64,000 nt of DNA from Streptacidiphilus albus JL83 (lineage in GTDB: Bacteria > Actinomycetota > Actinomycetes > Streptomycetales > Streptomycetaceae): the NCBI RefSeq assembly GCF_000744705.1, contig NZ_JQML01000001.1, positions 5,528,017 through 5,592,016 of the forward strand, given 5' to 3'. Under the pieces are notes generated by a model, which did not search any database, had not been told where the DNA came from, and worked only from the letters and a program-made list of their open reading frames with translations. This document shows positions 46,234 to 55,150 of the stretch, piece by piece. The stretch's first letter is position 1, and every line of letters starts with the position of its first letter. A program made the position numbers and the translations under genes.

Positions 46234-47973
46234 ATGCTGGACCATGTCATCCGGGGCGCGACGCTGGTCGACGGCACCGGCGCCCCCTCCCGCCCGGCCG
46301 ACGTCGGGCTGCGCGAGGGGCGGATCGCCGTGATCACCGAGGCGGGCGGCTGCACCGAGACCGCCCGCTCCACCGAGGACGCGGACGGCCTGGTGCTCAC
46401 GCCGGGCTTCGTCGACCCGCACACCCACTACGACGCCCAGCTGTTCTGGGACCCCTTCGCCACGCCCTCGCTCGGCCACGGGGTCACCACCGTGGCCGGC
46501 GGCAACTGCGGCTTCACCCTCGCCCCGCTCAACCCGGACCGCCCGGCCGACGCCGACTACACCCGGCGGATGATGTGCCGGGTCGAGGGGATGTCGCTGG
46601 CGGCGCTGGAGGAGGGCGTCCCCTGGGGCTGGTCCTCCTTCGGCGATTACCTGGCCGCGCTGGAGGGCCGGACCGCCGTCAACGCCGGTTTCATGGTCGG
46701 CCACTGCGCCCTGCGCCGCCACGTCATGGGCCCGGAGGCCATCGGCGGCCGGGCCACGCCCGAGCAGTTGGCGGCGATGGTCGCGCTGCTCAAGCAGTCG
46801 ATGGCGGAGGGCGCGTGGGGGCTCTCCACCACCCAGTCCTCCACCCACTCGGACGGCGACGGCCGGCCCGTCGCCTCCCGCCACGCCGACCGGAACGAGC
46901 TGGTCGCGCTCTGCCGCGCGGTCGGGGAGCACCCGGGGACGCAGATCGAGGCGATCGTGGCCGGCTGCCTGGACAAGTTCGCGGACGAGGAGATCGACCT
47001 GCTGGTCGACATGTCCGCCGCCGCCGGACGGGCCGTCAACTGGAACGTGCTGACCATCGACGCCTCGGTGCCGGACCGGGTGCCGCGCCAGCTGTCGGCG
47101 TCCGCGCGGGCGCGGGCGGCCGGGGGCCGGATCGTCGCGCTGACCATGCCGATCCTGACGCCGATGAACATGAGCCTGGGCACCTTCTGCGCGCTCAACC
47201 TGATCCCCGGCTGGGGCGAGGTGCTCGGCCTGCCGGTGCCGGAGCGGATCGCCAGGCTGGCCGACCCCGACGTCCGGGCGGAGATGCTGCGCCGGGCCGA
47301 CAGCCCGGAGGCCGGCGTGTTCCGCCGGCTCGCCGACTTCGGCCGCTACGTCATCGGCGACACCTACTCGGCCGCCAACGAAGGGCTCTCCGGCCGGGTC
47401 GTCCGCGACATCGCCGCCGAGCGGGGACAGGACCCGTTCGCGACGCTGGTGGAGATCTGCTCCGCCGACGGGCTGCGGACCGTGCTCTGGCCGATGCCCC
47501 CCGACAACGACCCGGCCAGCTGGGAGCTGCGCCGCGAGACCTGGTCCCACCCGGACGTGATGCTCGGCGGCTCGGACGCCGGTGCCCACCTGGACCGGAT
47601 GTGCGGCGCCCCGTACACCACCCGGTTCCTCGGCGACTGCCTGCGGCGGCGCCGGCTGGTGCCGCTGGAGCAGGCGGTCCGGATGCTGACCTCGGACCCG
47701 GCGGAGCTGTTCGGACTGCGCGGTCGGGGCACCGTCGCCGTCGGCAACCACGCCGACCTGGTGCTGTTCGACCCGGAGCGGATCGACGCCGGTCCGGCGG
47801 TGCTGGTCCACGACCTGCCCGGGGACAGCCCCCGGCTCGACTCCCGGGCCGAGGGCGTGGTCAGCGTCCGGGTCAACGGGGTGGAGACGGTCCGGGACGA
47901 CAAGCTGAGCGGGGCGGTCGCGGGCACGATCCTGCGGTCGGGCCGCGACACCAGGACGGTCACCACCCGCTGA
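46234..47973 (+). CDS. N-acyl-D-amino-acid deacylase-like amidohydrolase
   Basis: A 579-residue metal-dependent hydrolase. ATG at 46234 has GGAGGG upstream. Metal-binding His-x-His is in DPHTHYDAQLFWDP, then GVTTVAGGNCGFT (a Cys position typical of D-aminoacylases), and the C-terminal GGSDAGAHLDRMCG with the catalytic Asp, followed by the beta-sandwich return ADLVLFDPERI. This matches the D-aminoacylase/amidohydrolase-3 group. Enzymes of this sequence type occur in many actinobacterial degradation clusters, so an amide or lactam ring rather than an acyl-D-amino acid may be the substrate. The stop codon lies in the first unit of a minisatellite. Confidence 0.88.
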   Translation: MLDHVIRGATLVDGTGAPSRPADVGLREGRIAVITEAGGCTETARSTEDADGLVLTPGFVDPHTHYDAQLFWDPFATPSLGHGVTTVAGGNCGFTLAPLNPDRPADADYTRRMMCRVEGMSLAALEEGVPWGWSSFGDYLAALEGRTAVNAGFMVGHCALRRHVMGPEAIGGRATPEQLAAMVALLKQSMAEGAWGLSTTQSSTHSDGDGRPVASRHADRNELVALCRAVGEHPGTQIEAIVAGCLDKFADEEIDLLVDMSAAAGRAVNWNVLTIDASVPDRVPRQLSASARARAAGGRIVALTMPILTPMNMSLGTFCALNLIPGWGEVLGLPVPERIARLADPDVRAEMLRRADSPEAGVFRRLADFGRYVIGDTYSAANEGLSGRVVRDIAAERGQDPFATLVEICSADGLRTVLWPMPPDNDPASWELRRETWSHPDVMLGGSDAGAHLDRMCGAPYTTRFLGDCLRRRRLVPLEQAVRMLTSDPAELFGLRGRGTVAVGNHADLVLFDPERIDAGPAVLVHDLPGDSPRLDSRAEGVVSVRVNGVETVRDDKLSGAVAGTILRSGRDTRTVTTR

Positions 47974-48030
47974 GCCGCCACCCGTTGAGCCGCCACCCGC
48001 TGAGCCGCCACCCGTTGAGCCGCCACCCGC
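47971..48030 (+). repeat. Four tandem copies of a 15-bp unit starting at a stop codon
   Basis: Units 47971-47985, 47986-48000, 48001-48015 and 48016-48030 follow TGAGCCGCCACCCGY. The first TGA is the stop of the deacylase-like gene. Confidence 0.9.
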
Positions 48031-48055
48031 TGAGCCGCGCGGCGGCGGGCGCGGG

Positions 48056-48763
48056 TCAGCGGGAGAGCAGCCCGCGCACCAGCGCCCGCTGGACGGTGGC
48101 CAGGCCGTGCGCCACCCACGGCGTCAGGAACACCAGCACGATGCCGAGGGCGCAGTATCCGGCGATCATGGGAGTGCCGGCGAGGTAGTGGGTGTGGTTG
48201 TCGTCGGTGTAGAGCTGCATCCCCGGTTGGCCGACGTAGGTGGGGAAGACCCACTGCCAGAGCGGGTAGCTGGCGGCCTGGAGGGCGAGCGCCCACAGCG
48301 TCGTCAGCAGGACGGCGGAGAAGATGCCGAACGGGAGCATCAGCAGCTGGTAGAGGGCGCTCCGCCAGGACGCGCCGTTCAGCAGTACGGCGCGGATCCA
48401 GGCCGAGATCCCGGGCCGGGCCGGGTGCAGCGGTGCCGGCGGCTCCACCTCCATGCCGAGCAGGGACGCCGCGCAGGCGCGCTCCGCCGCACCGAGCCCG
48501 CGGACGCCGCGCAGGGCGGCGGCCAGGACCGGGAACCCCAGGAAGGTGAACATCAGCGGCAGGCTCGCGGTGAACAGCGGGACGAAGAAGCAGAAGCCGA
48601 TGACCCCGAGCGGCAGGTTGAGCAGCCCCTGCAGGGTCTCGCGCCAGGTGCGGGCGGAGAAGGGGGCGCTGAGGAAGCCGGGGGCGTGCTGCGGCCGGGC
48701 CGCAGGCCGCCGGGCCGGGTACTCCCAGCCCTCGTCGTCGTATCCCCGGTCGGTGCTGTCCAT
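48056..48763 (-). CDS. Free-standing sensor-domain membrane protein
   Basis: A 235-residue protein with about four to six membrane segments, clearly similar to the N-terminal sensor region of the kinase just upstream (LPLGVIGF; LGAAERACAASLLGMEV; GASWRSALYQLLMLPFGIF; PWVAHGLATVQRALVRGLL). It lacks the kinase domains. The ATG at 48761-48763 has GAGGGG upstream; another ATG at 48778 is possible. It lies 124 bases downstream of the kinase on the same strand, probably co-transcribed, and may modulate the kinase by pairing with its sensor. Confidence 0.82.
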   Translation of the reverse strand: MDSTDRGYDDEGWEYPARRPAARPQHAPGFLSAPFSARTWRETLQGLLNLPLGVIGFCFFVPLFTASLPLMFTFLGFPVLAAALRGVRGLGAAERACAASLLGMEVEPPAPLHPARPGISAWIRAVLLNGASWRSALYQLLMLPFGIFSAVLLTTLWALALQAASYPLWQWVFPTYVGQPGMQLYTDDNHTHYLAGTPMIAGYCALGIVLVFLTPWVAHGLATVQRALVRGLLSR

Positions 48764-48887
48764 GACCTGGCCCCTCATCGTGGTCCCCCTCGTCGGCTCG
48801 TGCGTGGTCGGCCCCGGCAGCGGTCGCGGTCGCGGTCGCGCTTCGGTGCGGGGCGGTGGGCGGTGCTGGTCGGGCGGGGCTCGGTCG

Positions 48888-50078
48888 TCAGGCGCGGGCG
48901 CGCTCGCCCCGGGTGTGCCAGGGCAGTTCCACGGTCACCGTGGTCGGGCCGCCCACCGGGCTGTCGACGACGAACACCCCGTCGACCGAGCGGACGCGCT
49001 CGGCCAGTCCGGCCAGTCCGCCGCCGGGGCGCTCGGTCGCGCCGCCCTGGCCGTCGTCGCCGACCGTCAGCATCAGCCGGTCCTCGGAACGCCAGGCGTC
49101 CACCGTCGCGGTCCTGGCCCGGGAGTGCTTGGAGATATTGGTGAGCAGCTCGCTGACGGTGAAGTAGGCGATGCCCTCGACCGCCGGGTCCGGGCGCGAG
49201 GCCCGGTCCGAGCCGCCGGGCAGGTCCGCGTTGACCCTGACCCCGCCGGGGACGGTGCAGCGGGTCGCGACCGACGAGAGCGCGGCGTCCAGCCCACGGT
49301 CCGTCAACACGGCGGGGTGGATGCCCCGGGCGAGGTCGCGCAGTTCCTGGAGGGCGAGCTTCACCTCGCCGTGGGCGTCGGCGACCATCTTCGCCGCCGT
49401 CTCCGGGTCCTCGGTCAGCTTCTCCTTGGCCAGGCCGAGGTCCATCGCCAGGGCGACCAGCCGGGCCTGCGCCCCGTCGTGCAGATCCCGCTCGATCCGG
49501 CGCAGGTCGGCGGCGGCGGTGTCGACCACGGTGCCCCGGTCGTCCTCCAGTTCGCGGACCCGCTCGGTCAGCTCCGACGGGGCCAGCAGCGCGCCGATCA
49601 GCAGCCGGTCCACCGTCGCCAGCCCGCGCACGATCCACGGCAGCAGCGGCCACAGCACCGCCACCGAGACCACGGTGACCGTGAAGGTGAAGATGCCCCA
49701 CGGCAGCTTCAGCACCATGTAGAGGGCGGAGCGCCAGGCCAGGCCGTCGGAGAGCACGCCCAGGGTCTTCCGCCAGAGCCCGGCGTCCGGGTCGCGGACC
49801 GGCACCACGGACTCCGGCTCGGCGATGTCCAGGCCGAGCAGCGACCGGGCCAGACCCCGTTCGAGGGAGCCGAGGGCGCTGACCGCCGCCAGCGAAACGG
49901 CCAGCACCCACAGCCCGGCGACGGTGACCAGCAGTCCGAGGCCCATCGACAGGCCGGTCACGGTGACCGTGAAACCGAGGATCCCCAGCGGTAGCGCCGT
50001 CAGCTGGAAGGCGACCTCGCGCCACATCTGACCGTTGTAGGCCGGTCGTCCCACGGGCAGAGCGCTGTCGTGTCGCAT
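48888..50078 (-). CDS. Sensor histidine kinase with N-terminal membrane sensor domain
   Basis: A 396-residue kinase. Residues about 10-165 are the multi-segment sensor domain (LPLGILGFTVTVTGLSMG; SALGSLERGLARSLLGLDI; WRSALYMVLKLPWGIFTF). The HisKA_3 domain carries the phospho-His in IERDLHDGAQARLVALAMDLG. The ATPase domain has YFTVSELLTNISKHSRA (N-box) and GDDGQGGATERPGGGLAGLAERV (G-boxes, split). The ATG at 50076-50078 has GAGG at good distance; ATG 50087 is an alternative. No response regulator is adjacent, so it is an orphan in this window. Confidence 0.92.
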   Translation of the reverse strand: MRHDSALPVGRPAYNGQMWREVAFQLTALPLGILGFTVTVTGLSMGLGLLVTVAGLWVLAVSLAAVSALGSLERGLARSLLGLDIAEPESVVPVRDPDAGLWRKTLGVLSDGLAWRSALYMVLKLPWGIFTFTVTVVSVAVLWPLLPWIVRGLATVDRLLIGALLAPSELTERVRELEDDRGTVVDTAAADLRRIERDLHDGAQARLVALAMDLGLAKEKLTEDPETAAKMVADAHGEVKLALQELRDLARGIHPAVLTDRGLDAALSSVATRCTVPGGVRVNADLPGGSDRASRPDPAVEGIAYFTVSELLTNISKHSRARTATVDAWRSEDRLMLTVGDDGQGGATERPGGGLAGLAERVRSVDGVFVVDSPVGGPTTVTVELPWHTRGERARA

Positions 50079-50087
50079 GGGATCCAT

Positions 50088-50433
50088 CCTCGGGTAGTCG
50101 GGCCGTTCGCTGGTACGGGGGCCTCGGATCTGATGACACCAGCCTGCCGGTCGCGGCCCCGGGTGACGATGGGGTGCGTCGGTCGACCGGTAGGGGGGTT
50201 AACCCCACCCTCCCGCATCCCGCGGCGCCCGCACCGGCTCCGCGCCGGGTCGCCGCTCGGTGGACGCCGTGCGTCCGCTGTGCGGTTGCCGGGCGCCCGC
50301 CGTGCGGGTACGCACGGGCGGCGCGGCATCCCGGGGGACGGGTGCCGTGCACACCGCCGAGCCCCGTGGACCTAGACTCCCGTGCGTAAAGAACGTCAGG
50401 AACGGACAGAGGCACGGACCGGAGGCGCGGAGC
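50088..50433. other. 346-base divergent region between kinase and nuo operon
   Basis: Contains GGGGTTAACCCC (50195-50206), a perfect palindrome about 115 bases upstream of the kinase start and similar to the repeat before the kinase at 21134. A -10-like TAGACT (50373-50378) lies 56 bases before nuoA. Between them the sequence is GC-rich with no ORF I would support. Confidence 0.5.
50373..50378 (+). promoter_or_regulatory. Candidate -10 of the nuo operon
   Basis: TAGACT fits the actinomycete TANNNT -10 pattern 56 bases before the nuoA ATG. No clear -35 is seen. Confidence 0.35.
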
Positions 50434-50844
50434 ATGGAGGCACTGGCGGCAGCGGCGGCCACCGCACCGCAGCAGTCCGGATACTTCCACGTCTACTCCG
50501 TCGTCGGACTGCTGGCCGTGGTCGGCGTCCTCTTCGTGACCGTGGCGTTCGCCTCGAACCGGCTGCTGCGCCCCTACGCGCCCACCCCGGAGAAGCTGCT
50601 CGCCTACGAGTGCGGGGTGGACCCGGTCGGCGAGGGCTGGGCACAGACCCAGATCCGCTACTACATCTACACGTTCCTGTATGTGATCTTCGCGGTGGAC
50701 GCCATCTACCTCTTCCCCTGGGCCACCGTCTTCGCCGCTCCGGGGTTCGGCGCGGGGACGCTGATCGAGATGTTCGTCTTCATCGGCTTCCTCGCCGTCG
50801 GCCTGCTCTACGCCTGGAAGAAGGGCGTCCTGGAATGGACGTGA
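50434..50844 (+). CDS. nuoA: NADH-quinone oxidoreductase subunit A
   Basis: A 136-residue membrane subunit with three hydrophobic segments. The signature [20 protein letters not shown] and [12 protein letters not shown] are diagnostic for NuoA. ATG at 50434 with GGAGGCGCGGAG upstream. First gene of a ten-gene operon; it overlaps nuoB by ten bases. Confidence 0.96.
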   Translation: MEALAAAAATAPQQSGYFHVYSVVGLLAVVGVLFVTVAFASNRLLRPYAPTPEKLLAYECGVDPVGEGWAQTQIRYYIYTFLYVIFAVDAIYLFPWATVFAAPGFGAGTLIEMFVFIGFLAVGLLYAWKKGVLEWT

Positions 50845-51527
50845 CCCCCCGCCCGCAGTCGCCCTCCCACTCGCACGGCCACTCGCACGGCGACGCCGCC
50901 GCGCCCGGAGCACCCGTGCCGCTGGGGCTTCCCGACCCGGCCCGCCCCGGAGCCGGCTCCGGGGCACTGGAGCCGCGCCGCCTCGGCCCGCTGGCCCGGC
51001 TCGCGCCGGACCCGGTGAAGCTCGTCCTCAACTGGGGGCGGCGCTACAGCCTGTGGTGCTTCAACTTCGGACTGGCCTGCTGCGCCATCGAGTTCATCGC
51101 GGCGTCGATGGCCAAGCACGACTTCATCCGGATGGGTGTGATCCCGTTCGCGCCGGGCCCGCGCCAGGCCGACCTGATGATCGTCTCGGGCACGGTGACC
51201 GACAAGATGGCCCCGGCCGTCAAGCGCCTCTACGAGCAGATGCCCGAGCCCAAGTACGTCATCTCCTTCGGCGCCTGTTCCAACTCCGGCGGCCCGTACT
51301 GGGACTCCTACTCCGTCACCAAGGGCGTCGACCAGATCATCCCGGTGGACGTCTACGTCCCCGGCTGCCCGCCGCGGCCCGAGGCGCTGCTCCAGGGCAT
51401 CCTCAAGCTCCAGGAGAAGATCGCCGGGGAGTCGCTGGCGGACCAGTACCCGGCCCGACCGGCAGTCGGCGCGCTCAAGCGCCCGCTGGTGGCGGGGCCC
51501 GGGGCGGCGGAAGGCACCGAGAAGTGA
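50835..51527 (+). CDS. nuoB: NADH-quinone oxidoreductase subunit B
   Basis: A 230-residue peripheral-arm subunit that binds cluster N2. Family motifs: [19 protein letters not shown] (the two adjacent Cys), MKAPAV-like [28 protein letters not shown] and [14 protein letters not shown], giving the four Cys ligands. The about 45-residue N-terminal extension includes a His-rich [10 protein letters not shown], unusual for NuoB and possibly metal-binding. Start overlaps nuoA; its stop overlaps the nuoC GTG (GTGA). Confidence 0.96.
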   Translation: MDVTPRPQSPSHSHGHSHGDAAAPGAPVPLGLPDPARPGAGSGALEPRRLGPLARLAPDPVKLVLNWGRRYSLWCFNFGLACCAIEFIAASMAKHDFIRMGVIPFAPGPRQADLMIVSGTVTDKMAPAVKRLYEQMPEPKYVISFGACSNSGGPYWDSYSVTKGVDQIIPVDVYVPGCPPRPEALLQGILKLQEKIAGESLADQYPARPAVGALKRPLVAGPGAAEGTEK

Positions 51528-52622
51528 GCACTGCCGAGACCCCCGCCGGGACGCCTGTCGGCGACGGCCCCGGGGCCGAGTCGGGTGCGGCCCGCACCGC
51601 TGCCGCGATCGGGCCGTGGGCGACCGGATCGGAGGCGTTCGCGCTGCTCACCGTCGATGTCCCGGCGGAGCACTGGATCGACGCGCTGACCACGGCCAGG
51701 GACGGCCTCGGCCTCGCCTACTTCGACTGGCTCAGCGCCGTCGACGAACTGGCCGACGGCTTCTCGGTCTGCGCGCACCTGGCCGCGGTCGGGACCGGCG
51801 GCGAGCTGCGCCGCCTGCTGCTGCGCACCCGCGTCGCCCGCGACGCGGCGGCGCTGCCGACCGCGACCGGCGTGTACGCGGGCGCGGCCTGGCACGAGCG
51901 CGAGACCCACGAGATGTTCGGCATCGACTTCACCGGTCACCCGGGCCTGGACCTGCTGCTGCTGCCCGAGGGCTTCGAAGGACACCCGCTGCGCAAGGAG
52001 TTCGTGCTCGCGGCGCGGGTCGCCAAGGCCTGGCCGGGGGCGAAGGAGCCGGGGGAGAGCGACTACGGCGCCGACGCCGCGGCGACCACCGCGCGCCGAC
52101 GGATGCTGCCGCCGGGGGTCCCCGACCCGAACGAGTGGGGACCGCTGGCCGGCACCCTCCCGCCGGTGCCCGAGCGCCCCGCGCGCGGGGCGGCCCGCGG
52201 CCCCGGGCGGCGACGGCCGCTGCGGCGACCCCCGGCGCGGCGCCCCCGCTCCGGCGGCTGCGGCGGGCGCGGGCGAGCGCCCGGTCCGTGCGGACCGGCC
52301 GCGCCGCAACCGGAGCGTCGACCAGGGCTCGGCCAGCCAGGCACCCACCGCTCCTGCCGAGACACCCGCGCCCCCGGCCACCCCCTCGGTCGACCGCCCC
52401 GCCCGGCCCACCCCCGACGCGCCCTGGCAGGTAGCCGCCACGCCCACGCCCACGCCGGACCCTGCGCCGGAGCCGGGCCCTGCGCCCGCACCGAAGCCCG
52501 AGCCCGCGCCCGCACCGAAGCCCGAGCGCGAGCCGAAGCCCGCGCCCGCACCGAAGCCCGCGCCCGAGCCGACACCGGACCCGGACCCCGCAGCCGAACC
52601 GCCGACAGGAGACGACGCATGA
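51524..52622 (+). CDS. nuoC: NADH-quinone oxidoreductase subunit C, frameshifted in C-terminal tail
   Basis: The 30-kDa-type subunit of the peripheral arm. GTG at 51524. The conserved domain ([17 protein letters not shown], then [21 protein letters not shown] and [13 protein letters not shown]) ends near residue 175. Beyond about 52180 the starting frame turns Arg/Gly-rich and runs with no stop straight into nuoH. One frame over, a sensible tail appears ([22 protein letters not shown], then Pro-Ala-Lys repeats such as [14 protein letters not shown]), stopping at 52620-52622 to overlap the nuoH ATG (ATGA). One extra base or two missing bases between about 52180 and 52290 would explain this. 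The span given assumes that correction. Confidence 0.8.
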
Positions 52623-53581
52623 CCACCGCGCTGGAAGCGCTGCTCCGCTGCGTGGTGATCCTGGTGGTCTTCCTGGTCGTCCCGCTGGTCATCGGTCAGA
52701 CCGAGCACAAGGTCATGGCCCATATGCAGGGCCGGCTCGGCCCCATGTACGCGGGTGGCTTCCACGGCTGGGCGCAGCTCATCGCCGACGGGACGAAGTT
52801 CGCGCAGAAGGAGGACATCGTCCCCGAGGGCGCCGACCGCCGGGTCTTCCAGCTCGCACCCGCCGTCGCGCTGCTGCCCTACCTGGTGGTGCTGATCGCG
52901 ATCCCGCTCGGTCCGGGCGGCCTCGTCGGCGAGTCGGTCGACGCCGGGCTGTTCTTCGTGCTGGCCGTGATGGGCATCGGCGTGCTCGGCTCGCTGATGG
53001 CCGGTTGGGCGTCCGCCAACAAGTTCTCCCTCCTCGGCGGCATCCGCACCGCCGCGCAGCTGCTGGCGTACGAGCTGCCGATGCTGCTCGCCGCCGCCTC
53101 GGTGGCCATGGCCGCCGGGACGGTGTCGCTGACCGGGATCATGGGCGCGTTCCACTGGTGGTGGGTGCCGTGGCAGATCGTCGGCGGGTTCGTGTTCTTC
53201 ACCGCCGGGCTGGCCGAGTTGCAGCGTCCGCCCTTCGACATGCCGATCGCCGACTCCGAGATCATCTTCGGCGCCTACACCGAGTACACCGGCCTGCGGT
53301 TCGCCCTGTTCCTGCTGTCCGAGTACGCGGGCATCCTCGTCCTCTGCGCGCTCACCTCCGTGCTGTTCCTGGGCGGCTGGCACGGCCCGCTGTCGGCGGA
53401 CCTGGGCTGGCTGTGGACGCTGGTGAAGACGTTCGCGCTCGCCTTCGTGGTGATCTGGCTGCGGGTCACCTACCCCCGGCTGCGCGAGGACCAGCTGATG
53501 CGCTTCGCCTGGACCGTGCTGGTCCCGCTGTCCCTCGCCCAGCTCGCCCTCACCGGCATCGTCAAGGTGGTGATCTCCTAG
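52619..53581 (+). CDS. nuoH: NADH-quinone oxidoreductase subunit H
   Basis: A 320-residue membrane subunit at the quinone site joining the peripheral and membrane arms. About eight membrane segments; [53 protein letters not shown] and [15 protein letters not shown] are NuoH signatures. ATG at 52619 overlaps the corrected nuoC stop. In the sequence as given it is in frame with the upstream half of nuoC, with no stop between. Confidence 0.96.
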   Translation: MTTALEALLRCVVILVVFLVVPLVIGQTEHKVMAHMQGRLGPMYAGGFHGWAQLIADGTKFAQKEDIVPEGADRRVFQLAPAVALLPYLVVLIAIPLGPGGLVGESVDAGLFFVLAVMGIGVLGSLMAGWASANKFSLLGGIRTAAQLLAYELPMLLAAASVAMAAGTVSLTGIMGAFHWWWVPWQIVGGFVFFTAGLAELQRPPFDMPIADSEIIFGAYTEYTGLRFALFLLSEYAGILVLCALTSVLFLGGWHGPLSADLGWLWTLVKTFALAFVVIWLRVTYPRLREDQLMRFAWTVLVPLSLAQLALTGIVKVVIS

Positions 53582-54210
53582 TGGCTCCCCTTCCCGGCGG
53601 ATCCGCGCAGCACGACCACGGTCCCTCCCGGGCCGGCTTCCCCGGGCGTGGCCTGGCCAAGGGCCTCGCGGTGACCCTGCGGACCATGACCCGACGCGCC
53701 GTCACCCAGCAGTACCCCGAGGTCCAGCCCGAGCTGCCGCCGCGTTCACGGGGCGTCATCGGGCTGCTGGAGGAGAACTGCACGGTGTGCATGCTCTGTG
53801 CGCGCGAGTGCCCCGACTGGTGCATCTACATCGACTCGCACAAGGAGACCCTGCCGGCGGTCGACCCCAACGCCCGGGCCCGCACCCGCAATGTGCTGGA
53901 CCGCTTCGCCATCGACTTCTCGCTTTGCATGTACTGCGGCATCTGCATCGAGGTCTGCCCCTTCGACGCGCTGTTCTGGTCCCCGGAGTTCGAGTACGCC
54001 GAGACGGACATCCTCGAACTCACCCACGAGCGGGACCGGCTCCGCGAGTGGATGTGGACGGTCCCGGCCCCGCCCGCGCTGGACCCGGCCGCCGAGCCCC
54101 CCAAGGAGATCGCCGCCGCCCGCAAGGCCGCCGACAAGCTGGCGGCGGCCGAGGCGGCGGCCGCGCCTGCGGCACCCGACGCCGCGACCGGAGAGGAGAC
54201 CGGCCGGTGA
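53581..54210 (+). CDS. nuoI: NADH-quinone oxidoreductase subunit I (2x 4Fe-4S)
   Basis: A 209-residue ferredoxin-like subunit. Two 4Fe-4S motifs, [12 protein letters not shown] and [12 protein letters not shown], then [14 protein letters not shown]. The GTG at 53581 shares its G with the nuoH TAG. The C-terminal tail is Ala/Pro-rich. Stop overlaps the nuoJ GTG. Confidence 0.96.
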   Translation: MAPLPGGSAQHDHGPSRAGFPGRGLAKGLAVTLRTMTRRAVTQQYPEVQPELPPRSRGVIGLLEENCTVCMLCARECPDWCIYIDSHKETLPAVDPNARARTRNVLDRFAIDFSLCMYCGICIEVCPFDALFWSPEFEYAETDILELTHERDRLREWMWTVPAPPALDPAAEPPKEIAAARKAADKLAAAEAAAAPAAPDAATGEETGR

Positions 54211-54755
54211 CCGGCACCCTCAGTTCCCAGGGGCACTCCTTCCTCACACCCGGCGGCGTCGAGATCGTCTTCGTCCTGGTCGGCCTCGCCGTCCTCGGCG
54301 CGGCCCTGCTCACGGTGACCACCCGGCAGCTGGTCCACGCCGCCCTGTGGCTGGTCGTCGCCCTCGGCGGACTCGCCATCGAATACCTCCTGCTCACCGC
54401 CGAGTTCATCGCCTGGGTGCAGGTCCTGATCTACCTCGGCTCGGTCGTCGTCCTGGTCCTCTTCGGGCTGATGCTCACCAAGGCGCCCATCGGGATCTCG
54501 GCCGACGCCGACTCGGGCAACCGCTGGGTCGCCCTCGGCGTGGCCGTCGCCGCCGCCGCGACCCTGGTCACCCTCGTCGTCGACGCCTTCCGCTGCACCT
54601 GGATCGACCTCGCCGTCGGTGACGGCAGCACCCGGGCCAACGGCTCCACCCTGTTCCGCTACTGGGTCCTGCCCTTCGAGGCGCTGTCCGTGCTGCTGCT
54701 CGCCGCGCTCGTCGGAGCCGTCGTCATCTCGCGCCGTCACCGAGAGGAGCGCTGA
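54207..54755 (+). CDS. nuoJ: NADH-quinone oxidoreductase subunit J
   Basis: A 182-residue subunit with five hydrophobic segments. [46 protein letters not shown] and the terminal [15 protein letters not shown] are NuoJ-type. GTG at 54207 with GAGAGGAG upstream, overlapping the nuoI stop. Confidence 0.94.
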   Translation: MTGTLSSQGHSFLTPGGVEIVFVLVGLAVLGAALLTVTTRQLVHAALWLVVALGGLAIEYLLLTAEFIAWVQVLIYLGSVVVLVLFGLMLTKAPIGISADADSGNRWVALGVAVAAAATLVTLVVDAFRCTWIDLAVGDGSTRANGSTLFRYWVLPFEALSVLLLAALVGAVVISRRHREER

Positions 54756-54760
54756 CCGGG

Positions 54761-55150
54761 GTGCATCTCGTCTATCCCGCGGTCCTCGCCGCCCTGCTGT
54801 TCTGCGTCGGCCTCTACGGAGTACTCGCGCGCCGCAACGCCGTGCTGGTGCTGATGTCCGTCGAGCTGATGCTCAACGCCGTCAACCTCAACCTGGTGGC
54901 CTTCGACGTCTGGCTGCGCGACACCCTGCACGCCGGCCAGGCGCTCACCCTCTTCACCATCACCATCGCCGCCGCCGAGATCGGCCTCGGCCTGGCCATC
55001 GTCCTCATGGTCTTCCGCACCCACGGCACCGCCGACGTCGACCGGCTCCGCACCCTCGCCGAGGGTGCCGACAGCATCGCATCCGCCACTGACAGTCCCA
55101 CGAAGAGCGGCGCCGCCGCCGCTCCCCAGGGGAAGGCCACCGCCGCATGA
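54761..55150 (+). CDS. nuoK: NADH-quinone oxidoreductase subunit K
   Basis: A 129-residue subunit with three membrane segments. [27 protein letters not shown] carries the conserved membrane Glu, and [17 protein letters not shown] the second. A hydrophilic tail of about 30 residues is longer than usual. GTG at 54761 with GAGAGGAG upstream. The stop overlaps the nuoL ATG (ATGA). Confidence 0.95.
   Translation: MHLVYPAVLAALLFCVGLYGVLARRNAVLVLMSVELMLNAVNLNLVAFDVWLRDTLHAGQALTLFTITIAAAEIGLGLAIVLMVFRTHGTADVDRLRTLAEGADSIASATDSPTKSGAAAAPQGKATAA

Noticed and set aside
41759-47973. Secondary-metabolite biosynthetic cluster
   Set aside because: LLM, SDR and amidohydrolase genes are present, but there is no polyketide, peptide, terpene or RiPP core enzyme; catabolism fits better.
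51524-53581. A genuine NuoC-NuoH fusion protein
   Set aside because: The joining region is Arg/Gly-rich out-of-frame sequence, whereas another frame gives a sensible NuoC tail and an ATGA overlap with nuoH.
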